A stretch of 64,000 nt of DNA from a virus. Numbering within the stretch: position 1 is the first letter of the stretch; each line of letters begins with the position of its first letter. Of this stretch, positions 1-8,557 are shown piece by piece. A model generated the notes under the pieces. The model saw nothing but the letters and a program-made list of their open reading frames with translations, did no database searches and had not been told where the DNA came from. Location of the stretch: positions 47,612-111,611 of IMG/VR virus record IMGVR_UViG_3300032242_001941; one strand, given 5' to 3'. Made by a program: the position numbers and the translations under genes.

Positions 1-1
1 C

Positions 2-484
2 TTTGTGGGTATGGATCGTATCGTAAAAAATCGTGTACAAGGTACAGCTATGGGATTTGGCGCAGAAATTACATCACCTGACACTGAAGCAACTGATCCA
101 GTGACTCCAGAAGATTTGGTCCGGTACGGAATGATTCCTGAGTTTGTGGGTAGATTTAGCAGTTATGTAAATTTACACGCTTTAAATAAAACTCAATTGA
201 TTAGTATACTGACTGAAATACAGGGAAATTTTGTGGGTCAATATCAATGGTTATTTGATCAGGATAGCGTGGCCTTAGAATTTGACTCTGAAAGTTTAGA
301 TTTAATAGCAGAACGAACACTAAAGACACGAACAGGAGCCCGCGGCCTACACAGCGAACTAGAGCGTGTGCTGTTACCACACATGTTTGATCTTCCTAGG
401 TATCGTAAACAAGATATAGTCCAGGTCACAATCAATAAAACCCAGGTAAATACTCCTATGACACTAATACAAGAAAATTTATGA
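2..484 (+). CDS. clpX: ATP-dependent Clp protease unfoldase ClpX, C-terminal part
   Basis: This frame is open at the left edge of the window, so the true start lies upstream and only about the last 160 residues are present. They match the end of the AAA+ module of ClpX: IPEFVGR near visible residue 45 and the sensor-2 motif GARGL near residue 112, followed by the small C-terminal subdomain. ClpX is a hexameric unfoldase that feeds proteins to ClpP; a ClpP (21681-22268) and the adaptor ClpS (3680-3988) are in the same window. The stop overlaps the start of rpsU as ATGA, so the two are probably co-translated. The N-terminal zinc-binding domain and Walker motifs cannot be checked here. Confidence 0.93.
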   Translation, partial: FVGMDRIVKNRVQGTAMGFGAEITSPDTEATDPVTPEDLVRYGMIPEFVGRFSSYVNLHALNKTQLISILTEIQGNFVGQYQWLFDQDSVALEFDSESLDLIAERTLKTRTGARGLHSELERVLLPHMFDLPRYRKQDIVQVTINKTQVNTPMTLIQENL

Positions 485-702
485 GAGAGTACAAAAGATC
501 AGTTTACATTACCGATGGCAATGTAGAAAAGGCTCTGCGTAAATTTAAGAAAAAAATACAGGAATCTGGCTTATTGGAAGAACTCCGTGAGCGGGAAACC
601 TACGAAAAACCAACTACCGAACGTAAGCGTAAGAAAGGTGCAGCCCGAGCACGTCTACGCAAACAAATCCGCAGTCAACAACTTCCAAAAAAACTCTACT
701 AG
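481..702 (+). CDS. rpsU: Ribosomal protein bS21
   Basis: This 73-residue basic protein matches bS21 along its whole length, which is about 70 residues in bacteria. Visible hallmarks are the N-terminal [10 protein letters not shown] segment, the central ELRERE segment, [12 protein letters not shown] and a very basic tail. bS21 sits on the 30S subunit platform near the anti-Shine-Dalgarno region and helps initiation on natural mRNAs. Phage-borne bS21 is known from pelagiphages and huge phages; the usual inference is that it replaces the host copy on ribosomes. The start overlaps the clpX stop by four bases. A translation factor IF-1 gene occurs at 52734-52952. Confidence 0.93.
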   Translation: MREYKRSVYITDGNVEKALRKFKKKIQESGLLEELRERETYEKPTTERKRKKGAARARLRKQIRSQQLPKKLY

Positions 703-703
703 T

Positions 704-946
704 GTGTTTATAGAATTTAAAGTAACAACAGAAAATCCGTTGTTTCTTACTTCACACATCCTACATATGGCCGAAGCAGAAATTAAGAATTGGGCCCAGG
801 TAAACGAGATACCTTACACTTACAAATATTATAAAAATACTTTCAGGGTAGCATTTAACGAAGAAAAACATTATACTGTTTTTCGTTTAACCTGGGCAAT
901 AGATTTGCCCCATATTGAATATAAACTTATTGACAGGAAGTGGTAA
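704..946 (+). CDS. Hypothetical protein downstream of bS21
   Basis: The frame stays open upstream through rpsU, but that part overlaps a certain gene. The likely start is the GTG at 704, one base after the rpsU stop, giving about 80 residues. The product is rich in aromatic and charged residues and has no signal or membrane segment. I do not recognise the family. Its position suggests co-transcription with clpX and rpsU. Confidence 0.6.
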   Translation: MFIEFKVTTENPLFLTSHILHMAEAEIKNWAQVNEIPYTYKYYKNTFRVAFNEEKHYTVFRLTWAIDLPHIEYKLIDRKW

Positions 947-952
947 ATCTGT

Positions 953-960
953 TATAAATA
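953..960 (+). promoter_or_regulatory. T4-type late promoter box TATAAATA
   Basis: This is an exact match to the T4 late consensus TATAAATA, the site used by the gp55 sigma factor and sliding clamp. Transcription would start about six bases downstream, at the foot of the hairpin at 964-990. The same arrangement occurs before hsp20 at 3101. Confidence 0.7.
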
Positions 961-963
961 AAC

Positions 964-990
964 ATGTAGATGCCCAGCTGGGGTCTATAT
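964..990 (+). ncRNA. 5'-end hairpin, copy A of a covarying family
   Basis: The stem ATGTAGA/TCTATAT (one G-U pair) encloses an unpaired TG, an inner stem CCCA/TGGG with loop GC, and an unpaired G. The architecture is the same as at 3109-3142 and 18867-18890, while the paired bases differ in a compensating way. It lies just after a TATAAATA box, so it would form the 5' end of a late transcript running into the Shine-Dalgarno site at 1009. Confidence 0.6.
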
Positions 991-1021
991 TAAAACTTGC
1001 TTATTTTTAAGGAGAATTTAT

Positions 1022-1048
1022 ATGTCAAAGCACACCTTTCTGACCTAG
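1022..1048 (+). CDS. Eight-codon mini-ORF with strong ribosome-binding site
   Basis: ATG at 1022 follows AAGGAG (1009-1014) at a seven-base spacing and opens the peptide MSKHTFLT before a TAG. The start signal is as good as that of hsp20, but the frame is tiny. It could be a leader peptide, a decoy ribosome site, or the remnant of a deleted late gene. Between it and groES only the promoter at 1093 is evident. Confidence 0.35.
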   Translation: MSKHTFLT

Positions 1049-1092
1049 CGTCAACTCCCCTTACAATTTAAACATTCAACCACTCTTAGTTG

Positions 1093-1121
1093 TTGACACA
1101 ATCACCTATGTGTGTTATAAT
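1093..1121 (+). promoter_or_regulatory. Sigma-70 promoter for groES-groEL
   Basis: TTGACA at 1093-1098 and TATAAT at 1116-1121 are both perfect consensus boxes at the ideal 17-base spacing. The expected start near 1128 leaves a leader of roughly 35 bases before groES. Host RNA polymerase should transcribe the chaperonin genes early, in addition to any late read-through from 953. Confidence 0.85.
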
Positions 1122-1163
1122 CTATTGTTGTGGTATTATCATTTACATTTAAAAGGAGTATTA

Positions 1164-1451
1164 ATGAATCTAAAACCTACTAGAGATCGTATTGTTATAC
1201 GTTTACTCGAAGCAGAAACTCAAACTAAATCTGGAATCTTTATCCCAGATGCCGCAGTTGAAAAACCAAACCAGGGCGAAGTATTGGCCACAGGTGGCGG
1301 CCGCATCACAGAAGACGGCACCGTGATCCCAATGGAAGTTAAAACTGGTGATCGTGTACTGTTTGGCAAACACGCTGGCACACCGATCAAAGTTGACGGC
1401 GAAGAATATCACATCCTCAAAGAAGATGATGTAATGGCAATTGTAGAATAA
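1164..1451 (+). CDS. groS: Co-chaperonin GroES
   Basis: The product is 95 residues, the normal GroES length. Typical features are the N-terminal RDRIVIR strand, the mobile-loop region around residues 17-32 (TKSGIFIP), GEVLATGGG, GDRVLFGKHAG and the C-terminal EDDVMAIVE. It forms the heptameric lid of the GroEL chamber. ATG 1164 is preferred over the upstream in-frame codon at 1110 because AAAAGGAG (1151-1158) is six bases before it and 1110 lies inside the promoter. It is followed after nine bases by groEL. Confidence 0.95.
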   Translation: MNLKPTRDRIVIRLLEAETQTKSGIFIPDAAVEKPNQGEVLATGGGRITEDGTVIPMEVKTGDRVLFGKHAGTPIKVDGEEYHILKEDDVMAIVE

Positions 1452-3092
<1,641 letters not shown>

Positions 3093-3100
3093 TTTAGCGT

Positions 3101-3108
3101 TATAAATA
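3101..3108 (+). promoter_or_regulatory. T4-type late promoter box TATAAATA upstream of hsp20
   Basis: An exact TATAAATA sits nine bases after the groEL stop codon. The predicted start near 3114 falls at the foot of the hairpin at 3109-3142. It should drive hsp20 late in infection. Confidence 0.72.
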
Positions 3109-3142
3109 ATAGTGTGGATGCCGATGGTCGGGTCCACACTAT
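3109..3142 (+). ncRNA. 5'-end hairpin, copy B, in the hsp20 leader
   Basis: The outer stem ATAGTGTGGA/TCCACACTAT is ten perfect pairs. Inside lie an unpaired TG, the inner stem CCGA/TCGG with loop TGG, and an unpaired G. With a start near 3114 the transcript would keep at least the last five outer pairs. A role in protecting the mRNA end, or a thermosensor role for a heat-shock gene, is inference. It does not hide the Shine-Dalgarno site at 3161-3166. Confidence 0.65.
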
Positions 3143-3173
3143 ATGTCACTTGCTTAATTTAAAGGAGAAAACA

Positions 3174-3620
3174 ATGACAAGACTCACAACTCTGGACCTT
3201 AGTCCATTCTATCGTAACTCAATCGGTGTAGACAAATTATTTGATCGTATGATGCATCAAATTGATACAGCGGCCGCATCAACTACAAACTATCCACCTT
3301 ACAACATTGTAAAAACTGGCGAGAACACCTACGAAATTCAAGTAGCCGTTGCTGGATTTACCGAAGGTGAAGTTACTGTAAACGTCAATGAAGGTCAATT
3401 AATCATCTCAGGTGAAAAGCTGTCTACAGATTTGCCCGAAGGACACATATATGAACACCAAGGCATCAGTGCTCGTCGTTTTATACGCACATTTACCTTG
3501 GCCGACTATGTAGAAGTAACCGATGCTCAAAGTCAGGATGGTATTCTGACTGTTAGCTTAGAGCGTCAAGTTCCTGAGGCACTTCTGCCGAAGACTATTG
3601 CGATCACTTACACAAAATAG
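3174..3620 (+). CDS. Small heat-shock protein, Hsp20/IbpA type
   Basis: The protein is 148 residues and resembles IbpA: N-terminal LDLSPFYRNSIGVDKLFDRM, then YPPYNI, an alpha-crystallin domain from about residue 40 to 130 with EIQVAVAGF and the closing GILTVSLERQVPE. Small heat-shock proteins hold unfolding proteins for refolding by chaperones. Hsp20 genes are frequent in T4-like cyanophages and pelagiphages. ATG 3174 has AAAGGAG eight bases upstream and matches the start of the family. The leader carries a late promoter and a strong hairpin. Confidence 0.93.
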   Translation: MTRLTTLDLSPFYRNSIGVDKLFDRMMHQIDTAAASTTNYPPYNIVKTGENTYEIQVAVAGFTEGEVTVNVNEGQLIISGEKLSTDLPEGHIYEHQGISARRFIRTFTLADYVEVTDAQSQDGILTVSLERQVPEALLPKTIAITYTK

Positions 3621-3637
3621 TATAATATAGTAAATAC

Positions 3638-3662
3638 AGTGGAGGGCACAGTGCTCTCCACT
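3638..3662 (+). promoter_or_regulatory. Leader hairpin upstream of clpS
   Basis: AGTGGAG/CTCCACT encloses a second stem GCAC/GTGC around a single A, with one unpaired base on each side. It follows an AGTAAATA sequence (3629-3636), a weak late-box candidate. It may stabilise the clpS transcript or end the hsp20 one, but no T-run follows. Confidence 0.5.
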
Positions 3663-3679
3663 ACAATAAAGGATTGGAT

Positions 3680-3988
3680 ATGTCACAAGCAGGAACTGTA
3701 ACAAAAACACAAATTAATCAAGGTCTTGCCGAACCTCCTATGTTTAAAATTATCTATCTTAATGATAATGCCACACCAATGGAATTTGTAATTGATACGT
3801 TAATGGATTCATTTAATTATAGTTCAGAAACAGCTGAAAAAATTACCATGGACATTCACGAAGCCGGAAGTGCTGTGGTTGCTGTATTGCCTTATGAAAT
3901 TGCCGAACAAAAAGGTATTGAAGTTACAGTGCAAGCCCGAAACAACAACTATCCTTTACAAGTCAAGCTAGAACCCGAAACAATTTAA
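3680..3988 (+). CDS. clpS: ClpS adaptor protein
   Basis: The 102-residue product matches ClpS: FKIIYLND, TPMEFV, the helical region ending MDIHEAGSAVV, VLPYEIAEQK and the C-terminal NYPLQVKLEPE. ClpS brings N-end-rule substrates to ClpA and alters ClpAP choice. The N-end pocket normally uses LNDD, TPME and a later His; here the first patch reads LNDN, so one acidic residue is replaced by Asn, while Met of TPME and the His are kept. ATG 3680 is chosen over TTG 3674 because AAAGGA fits it better. No ClpA is seen here. Confidence 0.92.
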   Translation: MSQAGTVTKTQINQGLAEPPMFKIIYLNDNATPMEFVIDTLMDSFNYSSETAEKITMDIHEAGSAVVAVLPYEIAEQKGIEVTVQARNNNYPLQVKLEPETI

Positions 3989-4776
3989 AAGTCAATTTCA
4001 ATTCGACGAGGATAAAACACTCGCTGACACCAGTCGGTGTTGCCACGTCCCCTAGGATTGGAAATATATCTTATTCCTCCTAGGTTTTGATCTACAGGCC
4101 TGTGATAGTGTCCAAAGCACCAGGTATGAATTTTTTGTTCAGTATCCTCGTCAATGGTGCGAGAAATATGACTGTTCCCCATGCCGTTAAATCTCCAGGT
4201 GTTGGCCAGATCAGGATCGTGTGCAATAACCCATGGTGCAGGAACGGTGTGACTAACCACAACAATGGCACCCACTTCCATATGGGTTTGTAATTTACGA
4301 ACACTGTTCATCATATAAGATGCATCGTTGTAGGCCACGCCCATGATGTTTGTGGCGGTTGAATTATCAATACCAAAATGATCTTGTGTATGTTGTATGC
4401 TAGCATCTACGCTTATGCTAGAATCAAAATCGTAGGTCCACCAAGCGTTGGTACCTAACAGAGCTACTCCGTTGACTATGATCACATTATCCTGCATATA
4501 AACCACATTTTTTATAGATTTGATATCTTTAGCAAGGGCTCGATAACTAGCACCCAAATCGTCAAGATAATCTTTATGTTCTTCGTTACCGTCGATATAA
4601 AAAACACCTCCAGGATAACATTGACCAAGGTGAGCCAGGGTGTCTAATAAACGTTGCCGGTCACGGGCTACATCACCGGCTACTACACAGTAAGGAGCCG
4701 TGGCTTGACTAGACCAATCAAAGTCGTTCCAAGTTTCAACGTGGAGGTCAGAAATTAAATCAAAAGCAAAAGTCAT
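3985..4776 (-). CDS. Calcineurin-like metallophosphoesterase
   Basis: This 263-residue protein has the ordered metal-binding motifs of the PF00149 fold: DLHVE near residue 10, AGDVA, GNEEH in place of the usual GNHE, VSHTVP, and GHYHRP near the C-terminus. The substrate is not predictable; such small phage enzymes may act on nucleotides or cyclic nucleotides. It converges with clpS, overlapping by four bases, and is divergent from the gene at 4801. It is one of three metallophosphoesterases in the window and is closest in layout to the one at 33400-34212. Confidence 0.85.
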   Translation of the reverse strand: MTFAFDLISDLHVETWNDFDWSSQATAPYCVVAGDVARDRQRLLDTLAHLGQCYPGGVFYIDGNEEHKDYLDDLGASYRALAKDIKSIKNVVYMQDNVIIVNGVALLGTNAWWTYDFDSSISVDASIQHTQDHFGIDNSTATNIMGVAYNDASYMMNSVRKLQTHMEVGAIVVVSHTVPAPWVIAHDPDLANTWRFNGMGNSHISRTIDEDTEQKIHTWCFGHYHRPVDQNLGGIRYISNPRGRGNTDWCQRVFYPRRIEIDF

Positions 4777-4800
4777 GATAACTATTTACAAGGATCGCAT

Positions 4801-5151
4801 ATGAACATAATATTTAAAACCAATGCAACAAATATAGATGAAAAATATACAGTTTTAGACTTAGATACCTTTAGTTTACCTGACGGATCTTTACATACTG
4901 CCTGTTGTGTAGTTGAAAACATACCCGTTGCTGAATTTCCAATAATCACCCGGTTAAAAGAATTACACGTTAATCTTATAAGTAATTATGGTAAACGCAA
5001 TTGGAACTATTGCGAACAGGCCATTGAGCAACTTATGGGCAAATGGGGAGGCGAAGTAGACTCATTTTATCAAGAGTTAAACGCCCGTATACAAAAACTT
5101 AAAACCCAAAATTTAGACGATTCCTGGAGCCCTGTTATACCAAAAGCCTAA
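4801..5151 (+). CDS. Hypothetical protein, 116 residues
   Basis: ATG 4801 follows AAGGA at a suitable distance. The protein is soluble-looking, with an N-terminal strand-rich part and a helical C-terminal half containing NWNYCEQAIEQLMGKWGGE. I do not recognise a family. It is transcribed divergently from the metallophosphoesterase. Confidence 0.65.
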   Translation: MNIIFKTNATNIDEKYTVLDLDTFSLPDGSLHTACCVVENIPVAEFPIITRLKELHVNLISNYGKRNWNYCEQAIEQLMGKWGGEVDSFYQELNARIQKLKTQNLDDSWSPVIPKA

Positions 5152-5164
5152 ACAACAATCTTAA

Positions 5165-5172
5165 GATAAATA
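5165..5172 (+). promoter_or_regulatory. Candidate late promoter box GATAAATA
   Basis: GATAAATA is one base off the T4 consensus, 38 bases before the first gene of the small membrane-protein cluster. The expected start is near 5178, followed by AAAAAAGGAG at 5194-5203. Confidence 0.5.
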
Positions 5173-5209
5173 CCCACATAATAATAAGACTCTAAAAAAG
5201 GAGCTGGGT

Positions 5210-5491
5210 ATGAATGAAGTTTTTAAGATCATTGGAGATCTAGGATTTCCAGTAGCAGCCGCACTTGCAGGCGGTTATTTTGTATATCTCACAATCAAAC
5301 TGTTATTAGCTGGCGTACTGTCAGCTGTTAAACAGATGGCTGGAATTATCACAGCCTTAGACAATCGTGTTAAAACTATGAATCACGACGTTATCCGCAT
5401 TGATACCGTTGTGAGTAATGCTTTGGGCTTACGCCCAGACGTAGAGCGCATAAGCCGCGCAGACGGTAAAAACGATGCAAGGAGAGACTGA
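5210..5491 (+). CDS. Small membrane protein, holin-like
   Basis: The 93-residue product has one hydrophobic segment at about residues 12-36 (LGFPVAAALAGGYFVYLTIK) followed by a helical, charged tail with VKTMNHDVIRIDTVV. The layout matches the gene at 6054-6338, which shares the GFP motif and a similar helical tail. Such N-anchored proteins resemble BhlA-type phage holins; that role is inference. It overlaps the next gene as TGATG. Confidence 0.6.
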   Translation: MNEVFKIIGDLGFPVAAALAGGYFVYLTIKLLLAGVLSAVKQMAGIITALDNRVKTMNHDVIRIDTVVSNALGLRPDVERISRADGKNDARRD

Positions 5492-5757
5492 TGTGGACTC
5501 GTGAAGAACGTCGTTGGGCAATAATGAATCGCAAAGAGTATATTGAACGTAATATGGCTATTTGTGATGAAGAAATTAAAACAAGAAAACTTCAAAAGTT
5601 TCTAGGAGCTAAAACAATGGATTTTGATATTGAATATTTGGTCATACGCTTGCATGACATAGCCAGAGAAGTAGAACAACGTATTGGATTTGGTGAATTA
5701 AGCAAAGACATTCGCAAGTGCGCTGATCGTTTAAGTAATATCAATAAGCCCGTATAA
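5491..5757 (+). CDS. Hypothetical protein in holin-like cluster
   Basis: An 88-residue, highly charged and helical protein with no membrane segment. ATG 5491 overlaps the previous stop by one base; an in-frame ATG at 5524 is an alternative. The stop overlaps the next start by one base (TAATG). The family is unknown. Confidence 0.65.
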   Translation: MWTREERRWAIMNRKEYIERNMAICDEEIKTRKLQKFLGAKTMDFDIEYLVIRLHDIAREVEQRIGFGELSKDIRKCADRLSNINKPV

Positions 5758-5951
5758 TGAAATACTACGACTACGAATGGGATTTAGAACCTAATAGAAT
5801 TTTATTAGATTCAGAACTTAACGTAAATGCACTAGGTTGGCAAACCGGCGACTATTTCAAAGTTTCTACTGTCAATGGTCGTGCTATGTTAGTCAAAGTA
5901 GATCCGTTAGAAAAATTCTTAAGAGATGGAGTTAGCAATGAAAAAACATAA
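5757..5951 (+). CDS. Hypothetical phage protein, 64 residues
   Basis: The protein begins MKYYDYEWDLEPNRILLD and contains GDYFKV, a pattern I associate with short conserved proteins of T4-like phages, without a known function. Its start overlaps the previous stop and its last 14 bases overlap the small membrane protein at 5938. Confidence 0.65.
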   Translation: MKYYDYEWDLEPNRILLDSELNVNALGWQTGDYFKVSTVNGRAMLVKVDPLEKFLRDGVSNEKT

Positions 5952-6054
5952 TCCATATAAATTACCACCGCATCAAATTTGGACTGATTGGGATCTAGCC
6001 AAGTTTGCTCTGATAGCATTTGTGGTCGGCATTGCGGTAGGAGCAATATTATAA
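5938..6054 (+). CDS. 38-residue single-pass membrane protein
   Basis: ATG 5938 opens a 38-codon frame that ends in a hydrophobic segment (ALIAFVVGIAVGAIL, residues 24-38) after a polar N-terminus with PPHQIWTDWDLAKF. It overlaps the genes on both sides, ending TAATG with the holin-like gene at 6054. Its size and place fit a short holin or antiholin partner; this is inference. Confidence 0.55.
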   Translation: MKKHNPYKLPPHQIWTDWDLAKFALIAFVVGIAVGAIL

Positions 6055-6338
6055 TGGGCGGCCTAGCAGAAATTATCAGCAAGTACGGATTCCCAATGGT
6101 CATGGCAGTTGGCATGGGCTTTATCATACGCATGGTCTGGGAATGGTGTACCAAGGAAATCAAACCAGTTATCAATGATGCCAACGCAGTTCTTATTGGT
6201 CTTATTGATCGCATCCGTATGTTGGACAATGATTTGATTCGGTTGAATCAAAAAGTTAATACTGTGTTGCATCTACGTGGCAAAAGTATTGATCACGAGC
6301 GTGTAGAAGCTGAACAACAGATCAACGAAAAATCGTAA
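6054..6338 (+). CDS. Holin-like membrane protein
   Basis: The 94-residue protein has a hydrophobic N-terminus (ISKYGFPMVMAVGMGFIIRM), a WEWCTKEIKPVI juxtamembrane segment and a long amphipathic helix. This is the layout of BhlA/UviB-like phage holins. ATG 6054 is chosen because it overlaps the preceding stop; the frame extends upstream only through that gene. Confidence 0.6.
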   Translation: MGGLAEIISKYGFPMVMAVGMGFIIRMVWEWCTKEIKPVINDANAVLIGLIDRIRMLDNDLIRLNQKVNTVLHLRGKSIDHERVEAEQQINEKS

Positions 6339-6391
6339 TACCGCCACTTAATATCTGTAAAAAACTATTAAATAATAGTAGGAGCTAGAGT

Positions 6392-6883
6392 ATGAAAAAA
6401 ATAATAATAATAACTCTCTTAGCTTCTGCGCCTGCGTTTGTCACGGCTGCAGAACTACAACACTATTTTAGTAGCCCGGCCTTTAGCGGCGTTGGATACA
6501 GTAGCCATGTCTTGACTTTACAACAGCTAGAAACTCAACAAAAAGAAAAAAATAAATTGGCCGCAGATGCTATTGCAGCCAAAGCAGCCGCAGATGCTGC
6601 AAATACTCCACAGGCTAGATTTTTAGCCAACATTGAAAGTAGAGTCTATGCTCAACTAGCCAAACAAATTACCGATAGTTTGTTTGGTACAGACGGTGTG
6701 CCTAGTTGTAAAGCAGTAAATCCTTACAGTCAGTGCGGATCTGTAAACATAGCGGGCAATGATATCACTTGGCGCCTGGGCGACCCAGCAAACGCCAGCG
6801 AAAAAGGCATGTTAGTAATCAACATTGCTGGTGCCACCGGCAACGTTCAAATGATGGTGCCATCTGGAACCTTTGCTTTTTAA
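6392..6883 (+). CDS. csgF: Curli assembly protein CsgF
   Basis: The 163-residue protein has a cleavable signal peptide (residues 1 to about 20, ending VTAAE). The mature N-terminus reads LQHYFSSPAFSG, equivalent to the F-x-NPxFGG segment of CsgF that plugs the CsgG pore. A coiled Ala-rich insert follows, then a conserved C-terminal beta region (DITWRLGD, MLVINIAG). CsgF anchors and nucleates curli at the cell surface. It is nine bases upstream of csgG. The sequence is divergent, but order and motifs support the call. csgF/csgG pairs are known from some marine T4-like phages (recalled, not checked). Confidence 0.82.
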   Translation: MKKIIIITLLASAPAFVTAAELQHYFSSPAFSGVGYSSHVLTLQQLETQQKEKNKLAADAIAAKAAADAANTPQARFLANIESRVYAQLAKQITDSLFGTDGVPSCKAVNPYSQCGSVNIAGNDITWRLGDPANASEKGMLVINIAGATGNVQMMVPSGTFAF

Positions 6884-6892
6884 GAAAAATAT

Positions 6893-7708
6893 ATGAAACA
6901 TACCGTAATTTCCTTGCTTGCAATTGCTTTATTAGGTGGATGTGCCATTGGCAGTGGTATCCGCGAACAGCTGACAAACAAGCAGTTTGACGAACCAGTG
7001 ATAGAAAAAAGTATTGTATTAGCACAGCCAAAAAATCAACTAGCACCACCGGCAGATGGACCTATTGCTGTGGCTGTGTACGGATTCCAAGATAAAACAG
7101 GGCAACGCAAAAGTCAACTTGCTGTGGCCAGTTTAAGCAGTGCTGTAACACAAGGCGGCGAAAGTTACTTGATTAAAGCCTTACAAGATGTAGGCGATGG
7201 CCGCTGGTTCACTGTGGTAGAAAGAGTTGGGCTAGACAACCTAATCAAAGAACGACAAATGATTCGCCAGGGTCGCGAACAGTATCAAGGACGTGATGCT
7301 AAACCGTTACCGCCAATGGTATTTGCCGGAATGATTGTGGAAGGTGCTATTGTGGGCTATGATTCAAATACTCTTACAGGTGGCGCCGGTATGCGTATCT
7401 TTGGTATTGGCGGCCAAACACAGTATCAAAGTGATACAGTCACGATTAGTTTGAGAACAGTCAGTGTTCTTACTGGAGAAGTATTGACCACAGTTACAGT
7501 TACAAAAACTGTGTTGAGTTACATGGATAAATTTACAGTATTGAGATTTATCAATGACGGAACTAACTCCTTAGAATCAGAAATAGGAGGTAGTATAAAC
7601 GAAAGTATTAACCGAGCAACAAGCGCAGCCATACAAGCCGCAGTGGTTGATACGATTCGTGAAGGTGCTCGTAAAGGACACTGGAATTTTAAAGAAGTAA
7701 AAAAATAA
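6893..7708 (+). CDS. csgG: Curli export channel lipoprotein CsgG
   Basis: At 271 residues it is close to the E. coli length. A lipoprotein signal with lipobox LLGGC places the lipidated Cys near residue 17. Conserved segments include VAVYGFQDKTGQ, ESYLIKALQD, RWFTVVERVGLDNLIKER, FAGMIVEGAIVGYDSN, FGIGGQTQYQ and TKTVLSY, covering the periplasmic and beta-barrel-forming regions. CsgG forms a nonameric outer-membrane pore for curlin export. The neighbours csgF and a curlin-repeat protein make a self-contained export set on a phage genome. Confidence 0.95.
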   Translation: MKHTVISLLAIALLGGCAIGSGIREQLTNKQFDEPVIEKSIVLAQPKNQLAPPADGPIAVAVYGFQDKTGQRKSQLAVASLSSAVTQGGESYLIKALQDVGDGRWFTVVERVGLDNLIKERQMIRQGREQYQGRDAKPLPPMVFAGMIVEGAIVGYDSNTLTGGAGMRIFGIGGQTQYQSDTVTISLRTVSVLTGEVLTTVTVTKTVLSYMDKFTVLRFINDGTNSLESEIGGSINESINRATSAAIQAAVVDTIREGARKGHWNFKEVKK

Positions 7709-7758
7709 CAATAAAAAATAGGAGCTTAGATTGGGGATAACCCAACTTTGAACAAACA

Positions 7759-8556
7759 ATGAAAACAAACAAATTAAATACAGCCTATACAATATTTGCT
7801 GTGTTGGCATTTGTTTCATTAAATGCAGCCGCACAAAATGCGGCCACTGGACCTAACAAGGTTTACCTGGAACAGATTGGTAGCACTAATACCATCACAG
7901 TTCAACAGGTTGGCGGCACTAACAATGTTGGCGGCACCGGCGGCAATGTAACAGTAGATACCAATGGCGTAACTACTTTTACACCCGATGCCCCTGGCAG
8001 TACTAACTATGCTACAATCACGGGTGCTAACAATGTGGTTGGACTTAGTCAGACTGGTAGTAACAACACGGCTCAGTACAATATCACTGGCAGTAACAAT
8101 ACCTATAACAGTACTGTGGCTGGCAATAACAATCAAACTCGTTTGATCATGGGTGGTGCCAATGCCACAGCCAATTACAATACTGTAACAGAAACAGTTA
8201 CTGGCAGTAATAACTTGATATTACAAAACGTTCAAGGCAGTAATGTGGTCAGTGGTATTGGAATTGTTGGCAGTACCAACCAAGTGACTACTGATTTATT
8301 AAGTAACCGCGGAAGTTCTAATATACAAATCACTGGCAGTACCAACGTGATCAATGCTGAACAGACGGGCGGTGCTGGTGCCAATGGGCACATATTGATT
8401 AATAATGTGATAGGCGACTATAACAGTATTACCACCCAGCAACAGGGTTCTATTGATACAACAATCGATCTTAAGACCACAGGTAGTTTCAATACCGTCA
8501 CGGTACGGTCCAGCGACTCGGCCATTGTCAATTCAAGAACTGCTGTAGCAAGGTAA
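7759..8556 (+). CDS. Curlin-repeat secreted protein (CsgA/CsgB-like)
   Basis: A signal peptide (to about residue 25, ending NAAAQN) is followed by some 200 residues of Asn/Gly/Ser/Thr/Gln-rich repeats of about ten or eleven residues, such as LEQIGSTNTITVQQVGGTNN and TGSNN. This is the Q-x-G-x-x-N pattern of curlin repeats that stack into an amyloid beta-solenoid. It is the expected substrate of the CsgG/CsgF channel just upstream. Its start is preceded by a short hairpin (TTGGG/CCCAA), and AGGAG lies unusually far upstream. Whether it forms fibres on infected cells or is a virion component is unknown. Confidence 0.85.
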   Translation: MKTNKLNTAYTIFAVLAFVSLNAAAQNAATGPNKVYLEQIGSTNTITVQQVGGTNNVGGTGGNVTVDTNGVTTFTPDAPGSTNYATITGANNVVGLSQTGSNNTAQYNITGSNNTYNSTVAGNNNQTRLIMGGANATANYNTVTETVTGSNNLILQNVQGSNVVSGIGIVGSTNQVTTDLLSNRGSSNIQITGSTNVINAEQTGGAGANGHILINNVIGDYNSITTQQQGSIDTTIDLKTTGSFNTVTVRSSDSAIVNSRTAVAR

Positions 8557-8557
8557 T

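Noticed and set aside
587-703. Long upstream extension of the 704 gene
   Set aside because: It overlaps rpsU in another frame over 116 bases; the GTG next to the rpsU stop is more economical.
5170-5211. Pairing of ATACCCA with TGGGTAT over the start codon at 5210
   Set aside because: If the late box at 5165 is used, the left arm is not transcribed, so it cannot hide the start in that message.
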